Source of the DNA: Prunella strophiata
Lineage: Eukaryota > Chordata > Aves > Passeriformes > Prunellidae
Reading direction: 5' to 3'
Assembly (NCBI GenBank): GCA_036583965.1
Contig: JAZBQD010000014.1
Location: 51,403,626-51,467,625, forward strand
Length of the DNA: 64,000 nt
In this document: positions 26,073-40,030 of the stretch, one piece after another
How the letters are laid out: the number at the start of each line of letters is the position of its first letter
Position numbering within the stretch: the stretch's first letter is position 1
The notes under the pieces: model-generated
Databases searched by the model: none
Seen by the model: only the letters and a program-made list of their open reading frames with translations
What the model was told of the DNA's origin: nothing
Made by a program: the position numbers and the translations under genes

Positions 26073-29000
26073 AATGGCAAGTAGGAATAAAGTGCTAGTG
26101 TTAGAATATTAAACTAATAGTATAAAAAAATCCCCAAACATAGGTATCAAGATGCTACACTAACCATACATGCCTGGTTTTGAGTTTCTCCTGCTAATGT
26201 GGTGTTTCACTAAAAATGTCTTAACATGAAAAAAAAAAACAAAAAAAACGCAAAACCCTTCATGATGAATTTTCTTTCTTAGATTCTAAACCACAAAGGA
26301 GGGATTCATCCAACATAACTGCTGCACAGCTAGTAGATTGTATTATGCATGCAGAAAGAGAAGCACCCCTGCAGAGTCACTGACTCCTGATATTCTAGAG
26401 CTTTCTCAGATAATTGTCTAGTCACTGCCTAGGGAGAGAGTGCAGAGACTCTCACTGAAGTCATTGTCTCATCTAATTTTAGATGTCTGTAGTTCTCTAT
26501 GTGAGCTAGTCACATATCTAGTGGTGATCCTGTGAACTCAAACACTTGGGGAGACACTTAAATCTAGGTGTCATGACCTGGAACTGAATTCTGGCAACAG
26601 ATCATATTTGCATTGCAAAACCACAGATGATTAGGGAGAGAGAGAATAAATAAAGATCATAAATGAAAGAGAGAACAGAAAATCAATCTGCAGCTTCCTT
26701 ATAAGTTACCACATTATGTGCAGGCTTGAACTTTAGTATTTCAGAGTTTCTTTCTTACCAAAACAAGAAGTTTCTCTCAAAAAGAGAGGACTCATAAGAA
26801 AACTTCTGGTGATATTCTGCAAGGATTGGACTTGACTGCATCCTGTTCTTCATTATCAAAGTTTTGAAAGTAAACTTAAAACCACTACTGATACAAACAT
26901 GTCTTGTGATCATGGCAACAGAACAAATTAGAATATTTTTGTTAGATGAATGAATGCAGCAAATAAACAAAGAGAGCATTGAAATGTTGCAAGGTACAGC
27001 TAGATTGTATTTAGAAGCCAGAAAAGAAATTAAGGATACCAGATGACCATATCTGGAAACTGGTTACTCTAATGAAGAATGTAATCTCAATTCCCAATAT
27101 GATGCTGTGCTAGAAGAGAGAAAGCAGACTTTTAAGCAACAGAAAGAGGTTTAAAAGGGAAGATATATAAAGATGATTTTATCTGACTGCAGTATTTTTC
27201 TGGTACTGGAAGACTGTGTGAATTTCTAGTATTCTCAAATTTAATATAAAGTTAAAAACGGAAGAAGAATCAAAAATTTCATAAAAGGGTTTAAAAAGCT
27301 GAACTCATGAGCCTTAAATTGCTTGATTTTACAATGTATCAAAAAGAAAATTGAATTATTATTCTTTCACAATTTTTGTGCATCTTCATGGATGGAAACT
27401 GTCAGCTACTATATTTGTAAAGCCATAATAAGAACCAGTGACTGGATCATGAAAACACACATTTGAATTTAAAAATTAAATTATCCTTGTTAATTGAAAA
27501 GGTAATTAAGCCCTGGAATGAACTGTCAACTGAATTGGTAGAATATTCATCTCTTAGTATCTTGGTTTTCAGAATGAGTGATATACAGAACGATATGCTT
27601 TACTCAAGTGCAAGTTATGCTGTAATTAGGACATAAATCATCAGGCTCAATATGAAGATAAGTAGACAAAATGCAGCACCAGCCAAAAATAAGAAGTCAC
27701 AGTAGTTATCTAGTTGTTTCTCCTGGCCTTTATTTCTAATAAGCTGGTAGATAATATTGTAATGGGTCAGATTTCCAGCTGTCAAAAATTGGAAACAGAG
27801 CTCTTGGTTTGTGCTGTTTCTGAAATATTAATAAAATAATTTTTTCTCTTGTTAAATACTTTGAGTATATTACTACAGCTCCCATTAATAAACAGTTCAC
27901 TGGAAATCTCTTCAGGTTTTGAGTGCAATGATAAATTTGTTTTCAATGAATGTATTGATGCAGCCTTTGGTTTTGCTTTCAGTTATTGAAACAAGGGATA
28001 CTATACCTTTGCAACATTCTTACTCTTAAGTAGCACTGATGTGTCATGAAGACACTATCTTGAATCTACTTGTTTCTATTTTTTTCTAAAATGCCTTCTT
28101 GAATTGAACCTGACTTACTGTATTTAACATTAATCACTAAAATTAGAGGAAATGAAACTGAATGAAAGCATGCCATTAAGTCAAATTATATCAGCTCTAG
28201 TCCCTCTGAATTTTTTCACATGATGTTTGTAATCTGTGCCCATATCCCTAACTGTTTTTTTAAAAATTTAAATTCATATGAGACAAACTTGAAAGTCAAA
28301 GGTCTCTGTCTTATTTCAGTAACAGAGTTAAATTAATGCTGCATAAGAGGGAATATTGGCTTTATAGCTAGAGCAGGAACTGAGTGGGTTTAGTGGGTTT
28401 TAATTCATGTTTCACTCACACTGTGGTCTTGGCATCTAATCATAATGCAGAAGCAATAGTTTGGCTCCAGTGACACAGATTGGTTAAAGGAAGTTTTAAA
28501 TAATTTGATCTAAAAGAAGTAGCTATGCATTCAATATACTAATAAAGGATCTGTCCCAGCTCTGAGATGCGGGTTGAACATTTTAAAGATTAAATTCCTG
28601 TTTCATAATCTACAGAGTTGTGCAGAGACTGGCAGACTCTAATGGAAGCTCTGTTCATATAAATGACTGAACTTCTTCCCTTTGAGGATGAAAATCATAT
28701 TCGTGTCATCAAGTGTATTCATCTTCTATTGAGCTCAAATTCATATCTTTTCTCAAATATAGACTTACTTCCCATTTGCCTTAGACACAAATTTAAGAAT
28801 AGACAGTTTGGGTTTTCAGTGTCTTTTAGCAAGGGATCAAGTGACTGTCTTTTTACAGTGGGGATAAACCTCTTATGTGATGCTTTTTATAGCAACCACC
28901 TGCATCCACTGCCCTTCCAAGCAGGCTGCCAGTGCTGCCTGTGGTGAGAACCACAGGGATCTGAAGGTTTCCTGAGTGGGCTGCTTCAGGCTGGGGTGCA

Positions 29001-30754
29001 CCTGGCAGCTGAAGGTAGTGGTGGCCTCTGGGAAGCACTTGATATATCAGACTGTTAGGGAATACAACAAATGTTGAGTCTGCTACAGGGTGAATATCAC
29101 ACAACTGATGTCTTTTTTTAAAGCAGTATAAAGAGTGCTCTGATGTATTTACATGTCAGGAAAGAGCTAGATGAAAAAACAGACTCATTTGTCCTAAATC
29201 AAAGCAAATTAACTTTGTAACCTCTAAATCTATGTTGAAATGCAGTTTGAGAGAATCCAAAACCTAAACCACTTTCTGTTCTTCACAGATGTTTTGGGAG
29301 AAAGAGGTGTGTAGGTGTTTCATATAGTCTTTAAGGAAGAACCAAGTTTGGTTCACCTTGGCAAGCATTTCAAAAATTATGTATTTTCTTGATATTAAAA
29401 TGAAATGTGTAAGATATAAGCAAACCAAAATTGAATGATTATTCTGAAGAAAACCTCACTTCAATTGAAATTACCTACTTCATCAGAATTCTATGACCAC
29501 TGCTTTTAAAGGAATAATTGATGGACTACATAAAAGAAATTGTTGACCTTATTACAGTTTCTATTAAACATACATACAAAACTCTGCCAAGTTGTCATCC
29601 TTTGTAGGCACTTTCAAAGATAAGGAGCTAAAAGTGCAAAGGCATTGAATTACCCAAAGCAAATATAAATAGGCATATGCTTAGACAAGTGGCAAACAAT
29701 TTTATACAAGCAATTTGCCTGAAGCAAGAGAAATATCCCAGGAAAACTAGTCTTCCAGATCTCAGTGAAGAGCAGTGAAATTTTTTTTTTCTAGTCTGGA
29801 ATAGTGGTGGAATTGGATGGTGTTTTCTTAGCAAAGATTTACATTACTGTCAGCAATATAGAAGTGTTATATTTCTGTCATTTTCTTCAAAAAAACCTGG
29901 TATTTTGAAATGTTTTTGAAATACAAGTTGTGGGTTAAAAACAATAAAAAATATAGGGAAGAAGTTCTTGGCCACTGCTGAGAAGTGCCTTAAGCAAATC
30001 AGCTAACTAGAAATAAGATGTATTTCTACAGTTAACATTATTGGTGAGACAACAATGAGCTTTTAAAGTCAGCTGAGAAGAATGTTACATGAGTATAAGC
30101 ATTGAATGTTGTCTGTAGTCAGCAGAGAAACTGAATAATGAAATAATCCATAAAAGTAATTTGAATGATAACCCTCAGATGGGCTAGGGGGACAGGTAAT
30201 ACAAATGCTCAGAGGCCAAGTTTTACCTTAGGAGTGATTTCTAGTTTTCAGTGTCATGTTGTTTTTATTCTGGTTTGTCTCTGAAAAACAAAACAAAAAA
30301 AACCCCAAAACAAAACAAATCCCCCCAACTTCTCCCTGCCCCAGAACATTAAAGATCACCTTAGGTTTTTAAAAACAAGAGCAGCATTATTTTCAGAAAA
30401 GAAACTTAAATTATCTTATCAAATGTAACAACTATATAAATCAGAATAATTCCATTCTGCTTTAGTCTGAAATAGAGAACTGCAAAAACCTCTATTTTGA
30501 CCTTATCAAGGTTTTTTCTTTCCCTCAAGTGTTTTACTGCCATAAAAATGTATTAAAATTGACATATTCTTGCAGAATGTGTAGATTTCGAAAAAATTGG
30601 CTTCTTTTCTAGATGAGAGGACAGGTCACAGGATGATTTTGTACAAGAGTACTGTACCTTGTGTACAATTCTTGTATCTTCAGGCTCTCAATGCCACATG
30701 ATTACATGGAATCCTGGATACAACAAAATGCTTCCCACTGTACATAAAAATTAT

Positions 30755-31569
30755 GTTCATGACCACCTGAAGAATCTGAATGCACATCAGCCTATTGGAC
30801 ATCATGAGATACATCCCAGGATCCTGAGGGAATTGACTCCATGTAGACATCAAATCCCTCTCCATGACATTTGAAAAGCCATGTTAGTCAGCCACAGCCC
30901 CTGCTGAGAAGGGGCTGGTGGATGCTGCTGGATGGGGGTTCTGACATGAGCTGGCCACGTGCACTTGCAGATCAAAAACCCCACTGTGTCCTGGGCTGCA
31001 TCCAAAGCAGGGCCAGGATGGGGATTCTGTCCCCCCTCTCTGCCCTGGTGCCACCCCCACCTGCAGTGCTGCATCCAGCTCTGGGGTCCCCAGAACAGAG
31101 AGGACACTGACCTGATGGACAGAGTCCAGAGGAGGCCACCAAAATATTTAGAAGGATGGAGAACCTCTGCTGTGAGGAAAGGTTGAGACAATTTGGATTG
31201 TTTGGCCTGGAGAAAGGAAAGCTTAAATTGAACTAATTCCAGCCTTATAGTACCTGGAGGGAGCTTATAGGAAAGATGGACAGAGACTTTATCCAAGAGC
31301 ATGTAGTGACAGGACAACAGGGAATGGCTTCAAACTATAAGAGTAGGTTTAAATTATGTATAAGGAAGAGATTCTTTACTGCGGGGGTGGAGAGGCACTG
31401 GAACATGTTTCCCTAAAGAAGTTGTGGATGCCCCATCCCTAGAAGTGTTCAAGGCCATGTTGGATGGGGCTTTGAGCAACCTGGTCTAGGGAAAGCTGTC
31501 CCTGCCCACAGCAGGTGGGATTGGAGCTTTATGGAGCTTCCAACCTAAGCCATTCTGCGACTCTGTGAA
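30755..31569 (+). mobile_element. CR1 LINE with internal deletion (ORF2 fragment joined to 3' end)
   Basis: Two parts of CR1 lie in the same orientation. Bases 30755-30890 resemble a piece of the reverse-transcriptase ORF2. The translated fragment contains DHLKNLNAH and HPRILREL, and the frame shifts once around 30836-30850, so it is dead. At about 30891 the sequence jumps to the CR1 3' region ('ctggtggatgctgctggatg', 'gtcctgggctgcatccaaag', 'aatggcttcaaact'). It continues to the tail 'ccattctgcgactctgtgaa' at 31569. The intervening catalytic part of ORF2 is missing, so this is either an internal deletion or a template switch during insertion. No product is made. The CR1 identity is firm, the exact 5' edge less so. 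Confidence 0.9.
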
Positions 31570-34344
31570 TAAAAAGATCCCAATATCCTCTGCTGCTGTG
31601 TGCCCCTACCTATTTTTCCCACCTTTCCACCTTTCTTACTACAACTGTTGACTACTAATGTGACTCAGATGCTTCATTTCAATCTTTGCCTTTCTTTCAA
31701 AGGAAGGGCACTAACATCTTGGGAGTTTTAAGTCTATAAAACATTACAGTTGCAACAGTTTTCCTTCCTAATTTGGACCATAGAACATGTTTGCCCAACT
31801 CTATCCGGTTACATGGAGTCACCCAAATTTTGTGTACAGCCACACTATTTTTTTTGTCATGATGGAAGAGCATTAACCTCATTGCAATAAAATTTCTTTT
31901 TTCTTTTTCACTTATTATTAAATGAAATTTGAATTCTTATAATCACTTATCCACTTAATGCTCCCCCAATCCTTGTTTCAAATCAAACTTAGTTGACAGT
32001 GAGTTGGTATTTTCTTATATGTTATTGCTAAAAGTATCAGAGAGCATGGGTCCCAAAACCAATTCCTGAACAATTCACTGTGAGTACATACATTAAATAT
32101 TGGTTCACAATTGCATTTTCTCATGTATTATAATAGCTAGCACAGATTTAATAGACTTAAAATTTGTATTGGCTTATACTGTTGTGTGGGACTAAGTAAA
32201 CTTGCAGAAATACCTAAACATATTAACACAATACTGTGACATTTATGATTTATTTTGTTTTTCAAAATTGGATTCCCTTAATAGCTGAACAGATAGTTTC
32301 CATTTTGAGAATGTAACACGCTTATCATTTAAATATATTGTTTTATTATCCAAACTAAATAAAATAAGAGCTTCCTATCAGGACAAAACACCTCCTCAGG
32401 AGACTTCTAAGTCTTCATTCTTAATGCCAAAATATGTTTTGGACCTAGACTGCTTAAATTTTTGTAATAGAATCACTCCCATTTACCCCCTTCCTACTCA
32501 TAGTGAGAGGACACACTGAACTAAATAGATCTAAACAAATCTAAGCAGAGTGATACATTGGCAGTGAAAACTGGTGAATAACTGCAGAGTACTGATGCTA
32601 TTATCTCTTATATGATAGTAGCAATAGTTTTCAGTTTCACAGCATTTTTTCTGAGCAAAATATTTTGTACTTTCCAGAAAGTGGTATGGTTTTTTTTTGA
32701 GATATAATTATGTCTCATCATTCACTGTCCTAGGGAGAAAACTATAGCATACTAAAATGGGACTAGTATCTCTAAATCCTTTATCATATTAGTTCTGTTG
32801 AATAATTTCTCTTACATTTTACCAAAGAGATACATTATAATTTGATATCTCATGTGAGAGTAATGGAGAAGGAGGTAAGTATTTTAGTTTTTAAAAAGTA
32901 TTCAGGTAACCAAATAGTATTTTAAATGATAGGCAAATTTTGGGAAGTACCAAAAGAGATGGTGGTAGGGATGACACTGGTCTGTAACAATACTCACAAA
33001 AAAATTAACATAATACTTTCCAGTAGTCCTTTTTTTCCTTATGGACATATTCCCACATTCTTTCCAATATCACAGAAAAATAAATAGTTTTCATTTTGAT
33101 CTGAAAATAGTTTAATGTTTGTAAAGGCTACCAGATAAATCAGATAAAGTAAGTGAAGGATTGGCCACCTCTTCAGCAGCCTGCAGGATGCAAAGGGCTT
33201 TCAGAAACAACAACACTATCAGAATTTTTTTTCTTAGATCAGGATGTTTACTTAGCAAAAATCTTTGCAAAGTTTGCCATGGACTTCTGAAAGTCCTTAT
33301 CTGAGAAGTTTTTCTTTTTACTATAATTTGTGGAAAATTTGCATACCTAATTAACTGACCTATTGTGCCACTGAATTGCATTTGGAAAAGATTATGTTAC
33401 TTTTTCATTCTGATCACTCATTTTCTATAACCTGTGATTTTCTTCTTGTTGTTTTAAATGTTGAAAAAGTTATTCATGAGTAGCATTACATTGATCTCCT
33501 CTGGAAATGAGATTCCCCTGTCTCACATATTTGTGTTGATGGGCCTTACTTTGTGGGTCATGTGCAGTGTGGAATTAGTCCAAACATGGACATGTACAGG
33601 AGGCACGAAGAGGGACATCAAACCAAGTTGACAGTTGTTTTTTTTTTTTTATTTATTCAGTAGCTTTTCTACTGGGGATTAGTTGTACAAATGTATCAAG
33701 TACCAACCTATACAGGAACACCACCCCAGTATTTATTCACTCATAAGCCTCTATGATTCATGGCATCTACAAGAAGAAGCTAAGGAATCATAAATTTCTA
33801 GCTGGGATTTGAGCCAAGGCAAAAACAGAAGGCTTAGCTGATGAGAATAAGGATTTAGGATCCTTGTCCTACAATAATTAATTATGAGTTTCTTTTAGTT
33901 CAGCAGGCAGTGGATCAGGACATGTCAGACAGAAGGGAATTATTTTGTCTCTGACAGTCAATGACAGAATCTTAACGAGTTTTCACTATAAAGAAAAAAC
34001 TTTGATTATCATTCAAGAAAAAAACATCACAGACCAAGAATTTTTTGCCTGTTATCTTCTCTGTGCCAACTTTCTAACAGGAAAACATTGTATTTTTTAT
34101 AAAGAAATCTGTGGCTAAAATTACTTTAAATCAGTCACTCTTACTGCCTTCAGACTTACCATGAATGAAGACAAATTAAAAAACAGAATAAGCAGAGAAA
34201 AATAACTGATAACACTAATGAAGTTTATCTTCTTAAAATCTATGTCCTGAAGTTAGATTTTCTGAAAATATGTGAGCTCTGGACTAAAGCTTGTACTGTG
34301 TGTGGAATGTTCATAAACAGAATCCATGGTGTGGATTCAGTGGT
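31570..34344. other. AT-rich intergenic sequence, no feature seen
   Basis: No gene, LTR or LINE is recognised between the two CR1 copies. There are only short T runs, for example at 32690-32698 and 33640-33650. Frames are all below 90 codons. Confidence 0.6.
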
Positions 34345-34490
34345 TTCCACTAAGAACCCTGAAAATATTCAGGGCCATGTTGGATGAGGTTTTGAGCAGC
34401 CTGCCCTAGTGAAAATTGCTCCCTGCCCATGACAGGGGGGTTGGAACTGGATGACCTTTAAGATCCCTTTCAAACCAAACCATTCTGTGA
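34345..34490 (+). mobile_element. CR1 LINE 3' end fragment
   Basis: The fragment reads 'cagggccatgttggatgagg', 'ttgagcagcctgccctag', 'ttggaactggatgacctttaag' and ends 'accattctgtga'. This is the last ~145 bp of CR1 in order. It is severely 5' truncated and moderately diverged. It lies in the same orientation as the CR1 at 30755 but is a separate insertion, because both have their own tail. Confidence 0.9.
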
Positions 34491-36681
34491 CATCAACAAC
34501 CAAATTCAGATAATTGTCATATAATCTCAGATCATAATATTCCTAGTTAATCAAAATTGCCTGTATTGCAGAATATACATCCTTGAAATACATCCAACTA
34601 GATAGTAACAGAATTGGGCTTAGATCAGTGCCATGTGTCTGATTTATGGACCAGATGCTAAGATAATAACACAGGGAAATAACATATCTGTCAAAAATTG
34701 TAAAGCCTTTTCTATGCTATTGATATTCTTTTCAATATGTTTTGAAAATAAAATAGTTCATAATGGTGATGCTAGAAAGCACTCCTTTCTTTCTAACAGA
34801 AGGCCTGCAGAAAAGATAGGCCAAAACTTTACTAGTGTTCTTGGCAAGCACACTATGCCACATGTATTCTGAAGCAGATTTAATTTAAATTAAATAGAAA
34901 TAAAAATTATTTACAATTGCACTCTAATGACTGTAATTTTCACACAAGCTGTTACTTACAGACACAGTATGCTGCACCTTGTAATAATATCTTTCCTGTT
35001 TTTCTGTCTAGTGGAAAAAGTCTTGCTGCATATATTTTAATCACTAGACAGAAAACTCTGGATTCCACTGGAAAGGTTAATACAAAAGTAAAACATGAAA
35101 ATATTTTTTTTCTGTTATGATGGAGTGGATATATTTTCAACTGGCTCATCCACCAATACTTACATTCAACAAAATGTTACCACCATGTGTTCTCTTATCC
35201 AAGGGTACTTAATTCCACCAGGTTATCTGTATTAACCTTTTAACTCACCAAATAACTATTATCCTGCTCATTTAGTGTTGAAGCCAAAATATCTCCATTA
35301 TAACTGCAAGTAACTAAACTTTTCAGTGCCAGATGGTTTACAAATTGGTCTCATCACTGAGTAACGGATGTCATCACGCTCACAATTTGTTAATATTACA
35401 AATCCCTCTCCTCCTGTGAACTTAATATGACAGAGTTCTCTAATTTAATCTCCAGTTTAGCAATTGATATGTATTAAAACCTATAATCAGATAAAAATGT
35501 ATTAATTAGCAGAATATTAACATTTTTGCATTGTCACCAAATAAATATCCAGCTTGAGAGCCAGTGGAAGGATCAGCTGGAAACAGATGCTCAGTAAAAA
35601 TCAGACTGGCTTTGCAAATGCAATTTTAGAGCATGTTAGGTGACAATTCAAAAGTGGCTTTGTTTAGCTTCTCACCAAACACTGTAAACTTTTGTTTGCC
35701 ATGTAGGAGCATTCTACTATTCATGCCAAATGAACAAAAATAAATCACAGCCTACCCTATGCCATGAAAGTTCCTCCCTGGAAAAGATTTATAACTTAGT
35801 CTTCATGTTCTTGTACATTACAATTTCAGTAAATTACTTGAGGGAATTTCAAGACTAATGCGTGACAACAGCACAAGTTTTATCTTTAGGAAACAGCTAA
35901 ATGCAATTTTGTGTCATCATCTATTTGACTGGGAAAACTTAACTGAGAAGACATTAAAATAGTTAAAGAGTTTTCTGGCTTTAAAAGTTTATTCTAAAAT
36001 TCTAAACATATCTTAGGCCGCAAATGGTTTTCACAGTCAGATGGGTAAATGATACACCTTCAATACTTCATTACATTTGAAAATGCAGGTGCAACTGTCA
36101 TTTCAGAACATTCAATAATGTGGCCCAAATTTATAATGACAGCCACATAAAAAAATAATTGCTTAAAATTTACCAAAGATTTTTTTTATTGCTTTTTAAA
36201 AAGAAACCATACTTAGATAGGGATTAACTTCACCTTAACCTAAAGTGTGATATAAAAGAAGTGATATAAACAAACAGTAGTAAAAGCTCTTACAATGAAT
36301 CATGAAGTTCTGCAATTCAAGGCACTGCCTACCTGTGCCACTGCTGTCTTTGCAGGACAATAGAATACTGATATATGCACCTATTCTTGACATCATGAAT
36401 AGTCTTTCCTTTACTGAATGAAGGTATGGCTTCACTGGTTTTCAAAAATTATTGAGTAACCATGGACTAGTGCTGCAACAGATACCAAATAAACAGAGCT
36501 GATCTGCTAACTAGAGCTTGACTGGCAATTTGAGAGCACATTCTCTTAGTAAGACCCAAGCTTTTGCATTGATGCTGCAATTCAAACTTTCTTTTGCTGG
36601 GAGATATCCCAGAGCTCTTGCCAGCACAATTTTAAAGAAAACACACACAAGGAACCTGTACCACCCTGCTTGAAGGGGGAA
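34491..36681. other. AT-rich intergenic sequence, no feature seen
   Basis: Nothing recognisable is seen. The stretch 35520-35780 is slightly less AT-rich and free of simple repeats. Nothing in the sequence alone tells whether it is a conserved non-coding element. Confidence 0.55.
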
Positions 36682-36722
36682 GTCCAGAGCTCCTTCCAAC
36701 CTGTATTATTCTGTGATTATAT
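36682..36722 (+). mobile_element. Very short CR1 3' tail
   Basis: About 40 bp match the extreme CR1 3' end: 'ccagagctccttccaacctg' followed by 'ttattctgtgattatat'. The order and spacing fit CR1. The piece is short, so a chance match cannot be fully excluded. Confidence 0.7.
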
Positions 36723-39519
36723 GGCCTATCAAATGTAATTGCAAGAGGTTTATTTTAATATTTCTTGAGCTGGATAAGAAACATACACATATTTTCCCTG
36801 TATCGATTAATGTATCTCCTCAGCCTAGGTTTTCCAAAGCTGTTCAATGGTCTAGACAAGTTTTACTTTATTTGTGGTTTGAACATGTAAATATATCATA
36901 GCCACATAATACAAGACTTCCTGTGACATTTTGCAAAATCATTCAGATCACTTTCCTTTCTGATTTTAGATGAGTTACACTGAACACAGGTCAGTCCCTT
37001 GGTATATAATTTTCTGTTTACTGGCTTTCATCATGTTCTGTCTCAGTCTTGTTACTTATTTATTGATTACCCCTTTCTCCAAGTGAGACTAAGGCCACAG
37101 AACTGATGGTTTTTAGGAAGTGAAAGTCATTCCTTAATACTGTTAAAGTCCTGAACCAAGTTGGTTTTTCATGCTTGTCCTACTAAACAATTTTTCAACA
37201 ATTTTGACAGTTTTTTTTCAGTGAATAGAAATTTTCATTCTATTTTTTTCCTCTGTATTATGCAGAATCTTTGACAAAGATGAATAAAAACAGCATGCAT
37301 TTCTTCTGTACTTCTGCAACACCACAGTGATGGAGTGGATTTGTAATGATCTATAAGTTCATTTCACACCCTCGCATGAAAGTGAAGTTGTCTATTTTCT
37401 TTTCAGAAATTTTTCAAGAACTCATACTACCAAACAACTTCTAGTCTGTGTTCACTTGAGCTCTGACAGAAGGCCACATGCTTCTGTCAGAAGATTCTGC
37501 TAGCAGATTCTGCTAGTAATGGCCAAACATAGAAACTGAGGAAGAAGATATGAGCTGGATACCTCCAAGTCCCCAGTAAAACTGGGCAGAAAACAAATTT
37601 CTTATCCTCACAAACAGATTGTCAGAGCTGCCAAAAGAACTTGCACTGTGCTTACAGGTGAAGTCACAGCCTGTGGACATGAAAATATACAGGGTAATTG
37701 CTTGTACAGCAATGGCAATTGCCTGAAAACATACGGGGTGATTCCTTCTCTAGTGTAGCTAATACTTACATGACAACTGCAGACTGTATATTAGAATCAG
37801 CATCTCTAGCAACAAAGGATCATTTTTCCTGTGTTCATGTCTTTTTGCACTTTATCTGAAAAAAAAAAACCAAAAAACCCTTGATTTCTTTTATGGCACC
37901 TGATATGTTTACTCAGGCAAATCTTTTGTTTAAATGTTCTGATATTTTCTAAGTTAAAAAAAATCAACTTAAATACCACAAAGCGGAAAAAATATATCCT
38001 TGATGATGATTCACAGCTTCATTCCTGTGAAATTATCTAAATGTGCATATGCACAGCACAAGGTATATATCTGAAGATGGGAAGATCATTTTCAATCAAC
38101 AAAGAGATTTTTAAATTTGCAACAGAAGTTTTGTGTTTTCTCCTCTGGGTAAAGAGGGAAAACATCTCAAAGCAGATGAAGATGCTGAATATAAATATCA
38201 GAAATGCATCAAAGGAAGAAGGTTTGGGTAATGGCTTATAACAAAAACTCTGGGGACAAGAAATTATCTGTTTTTCTGTAATATTTGCCACCTAAGCAAA
38301 ACAAGCACCAATTTTATCACACTGAAGGAAATACTTTTCATCATATTAAAGACCTATGAGCTGTTTTATGGCACTGGTAAACAATCAAAGAGTAATTTGG
38401 GCTTCTGTAAACTCATAGTTTCTCATTAAAAATGTAAATAAATGGCTTTCCTTAAAGTAAGGGAAGGAGATCAATGCTTACAGATAGTTGGTACAGCAAT
38501 ATTTGCTTATGCAGACTAATGAAATATTTTAAATGACAGTAAGAAAAGCTTATGTCAGTATGTAAACATACATTGAAAACTTGCAGGATCTGTTACCTAA
38601 CTTGATCAACGCAACTCTTTTTGCAGAACCAAAACGACCACAAAAAACTCAATTGTGGAGTAAAAGTGATTATGATACAATGATTATATAGCTTTGCTGT
38701 ATTTCTCTTAGTTGATCGATCTCTTGTCATGTTTTAGAAATTTCTTTGGAATTTATTTTATCCTTAGCTGGTGCTTGGACTCTGAATTTTCAGTGTTTAT
38801 TAGCTAGGATTGTAATCACTTTGTGCTCGCACATCGTCAAGTCTGAAATAACTGAAATTAGTAGGTAAAGAAAAATAAGGAAATGCCCAGACTTTTATCT
38901 TTTTTTTTTTTTCTCTAGTATGCAGTTAGAGATTATCCACCCTTCTCTGTTTCCACTGGAAAGCTTATCTATATTTCTGACTGTTTACATTTCTTCCTTT
39001 CTACCTCCTTTTGCTTTGAGCTGTGAGGAGGAAGTTCATATTTGTACTTTCACACTGGCATATACCTAATTTTTGGTTTTCTCTCATTTCTCTCTTTCCC
39101 AGCTAGCATGATTTTCCTTCCATTGCAGATGTTCCTCTCATGCTTCTTTCATTAAGTTTCTTACAGATACCTGTCCTTACTTCTTCAAGACAGGTCCACG
39201 TACCCCTGTCTCAGTGCCTCTCAAGTATTCTTTTCTGTCTTTATTCCAGTACTGCTTATGAAAGAGATGGTAGGGAGAAAGAAAAGGAGGAAGAGTAGAC
39301 AGGGACAAGTATGCACCATGAAAAATTGTCTTCATTTTTATCAAAAAGTTGCCTGAATTTCTTTACCTTTTGCAATAAGATTACTAATTTCAAGCAAAGG
39401 AGAGAAATAAATATGAGAAGGAAAAATAGCAGATTTCCTGTAAAAAGCTCTGTGGAAATAACAAAGTGTGTAGTAGAGTACATACTGGGTTTGATCACAA
39501 GTTCAAATTCTCGCTCATG
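36723..39519. other. AT-rich intergenic sequence, minor repeats
   Basis: No gene or mobile element is recognised. A small direct repeat of AGATTCTGCTAG occurs near 37492-37516. A loose repeat, 'aaaatatacagggt' and 'aaacatacggggt', lies near 37681-37740. Short A and T runs occur at 37859 and 38903. Frames are below 95 codons. Confidence 0.6.
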
Positions 39520-39923
39520 TGTCGGAACCCAGGACATCCCTTCGCCTGTCCTGGATGGCTCCAGCCCCTGGCAGGGAGCTCAGAGGTTTTGGCACAGAGC
39601 CCAAGACCCCTGTGCCTTTGATTTTGAGCCATGGAAAAAATTACCAACCTTATATGAAGAGTTGCAAGCCACAAAAATGAAGTAGAGTAAGAGTTAGTTT
39701 ATCAAAAGGTGAAAAAGTAGAATTTTGGGATTTTTTAGAATGAGGGTTCGGGGGGTCAAGATGGAGGAATTTGGGCGTGTTCTGTCCTTCTTTCTCCTTC
39801 TTCACAGCCTCCATCTTCTGGATGATGGTGGCACTTTTGGATTGGCTTAGAGTGGAGTTGGACTGTGTAACATAGATGATAAGTATTGGAAAATAACTGT
39901 AAATAATGTACATGTAGTTTTAG

Positions 39924-39930
39924 TATAAAA
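39924..39930 (+). promoter_or_regulatory. TATA box of the solo LTR
   Basis: TATAAAA lies about 100 bp upstream of AATAAA within the LTR, the spacing expected for a U3 promoter followed by a short R region. It would drive transcription to the right into flanking DNA if active. Confidence 0.75.
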
Positions 39931-40024
39931 AGATAACACCGCCCCAGAGGTGGGCAGTGTGCCTGGGACTGAGCTGCTGAACAGACCTCGGCTGGTCAGG
40001 AAAAGAATGTAATAGATAAGAGAA

Positions 40025-40030
40025 AATAAA
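40025..40030 (+). promoter_or_regulatory. Polyadenylation signal of the solo LTR
   Basis: AATAAA lies downstream of the TATA box and upstream of the U5-like region, as expected for the R region of a retroviral LTR. Confidence 0.7.

Larger units (their letters stand above)
25045..30754. other. AT-rich intergenic sequence, A-rich simple repeats
   Basis: No gene or diagnosable mobile element is seen. A-rich low-complexity tracts of AAAC and AAACCC units occur at 25610-25693, 26228-26251 and 30287-30316. A 27-bp tandem duplication at 26023-26072 is listed separately. Open frames are below 100 codons with no recognisable product. Confidence 0.6.

Noticed and set aside
39481..39519. A B-box-like 'gttcaaattc' just before the solo LTR, suggesting a second tRNA-derived element
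   Set aside because: No tRNA-like head, paired stems or SINE tail surrounds it, and the LTR starts immediately after. A chance match is the simpler reading.
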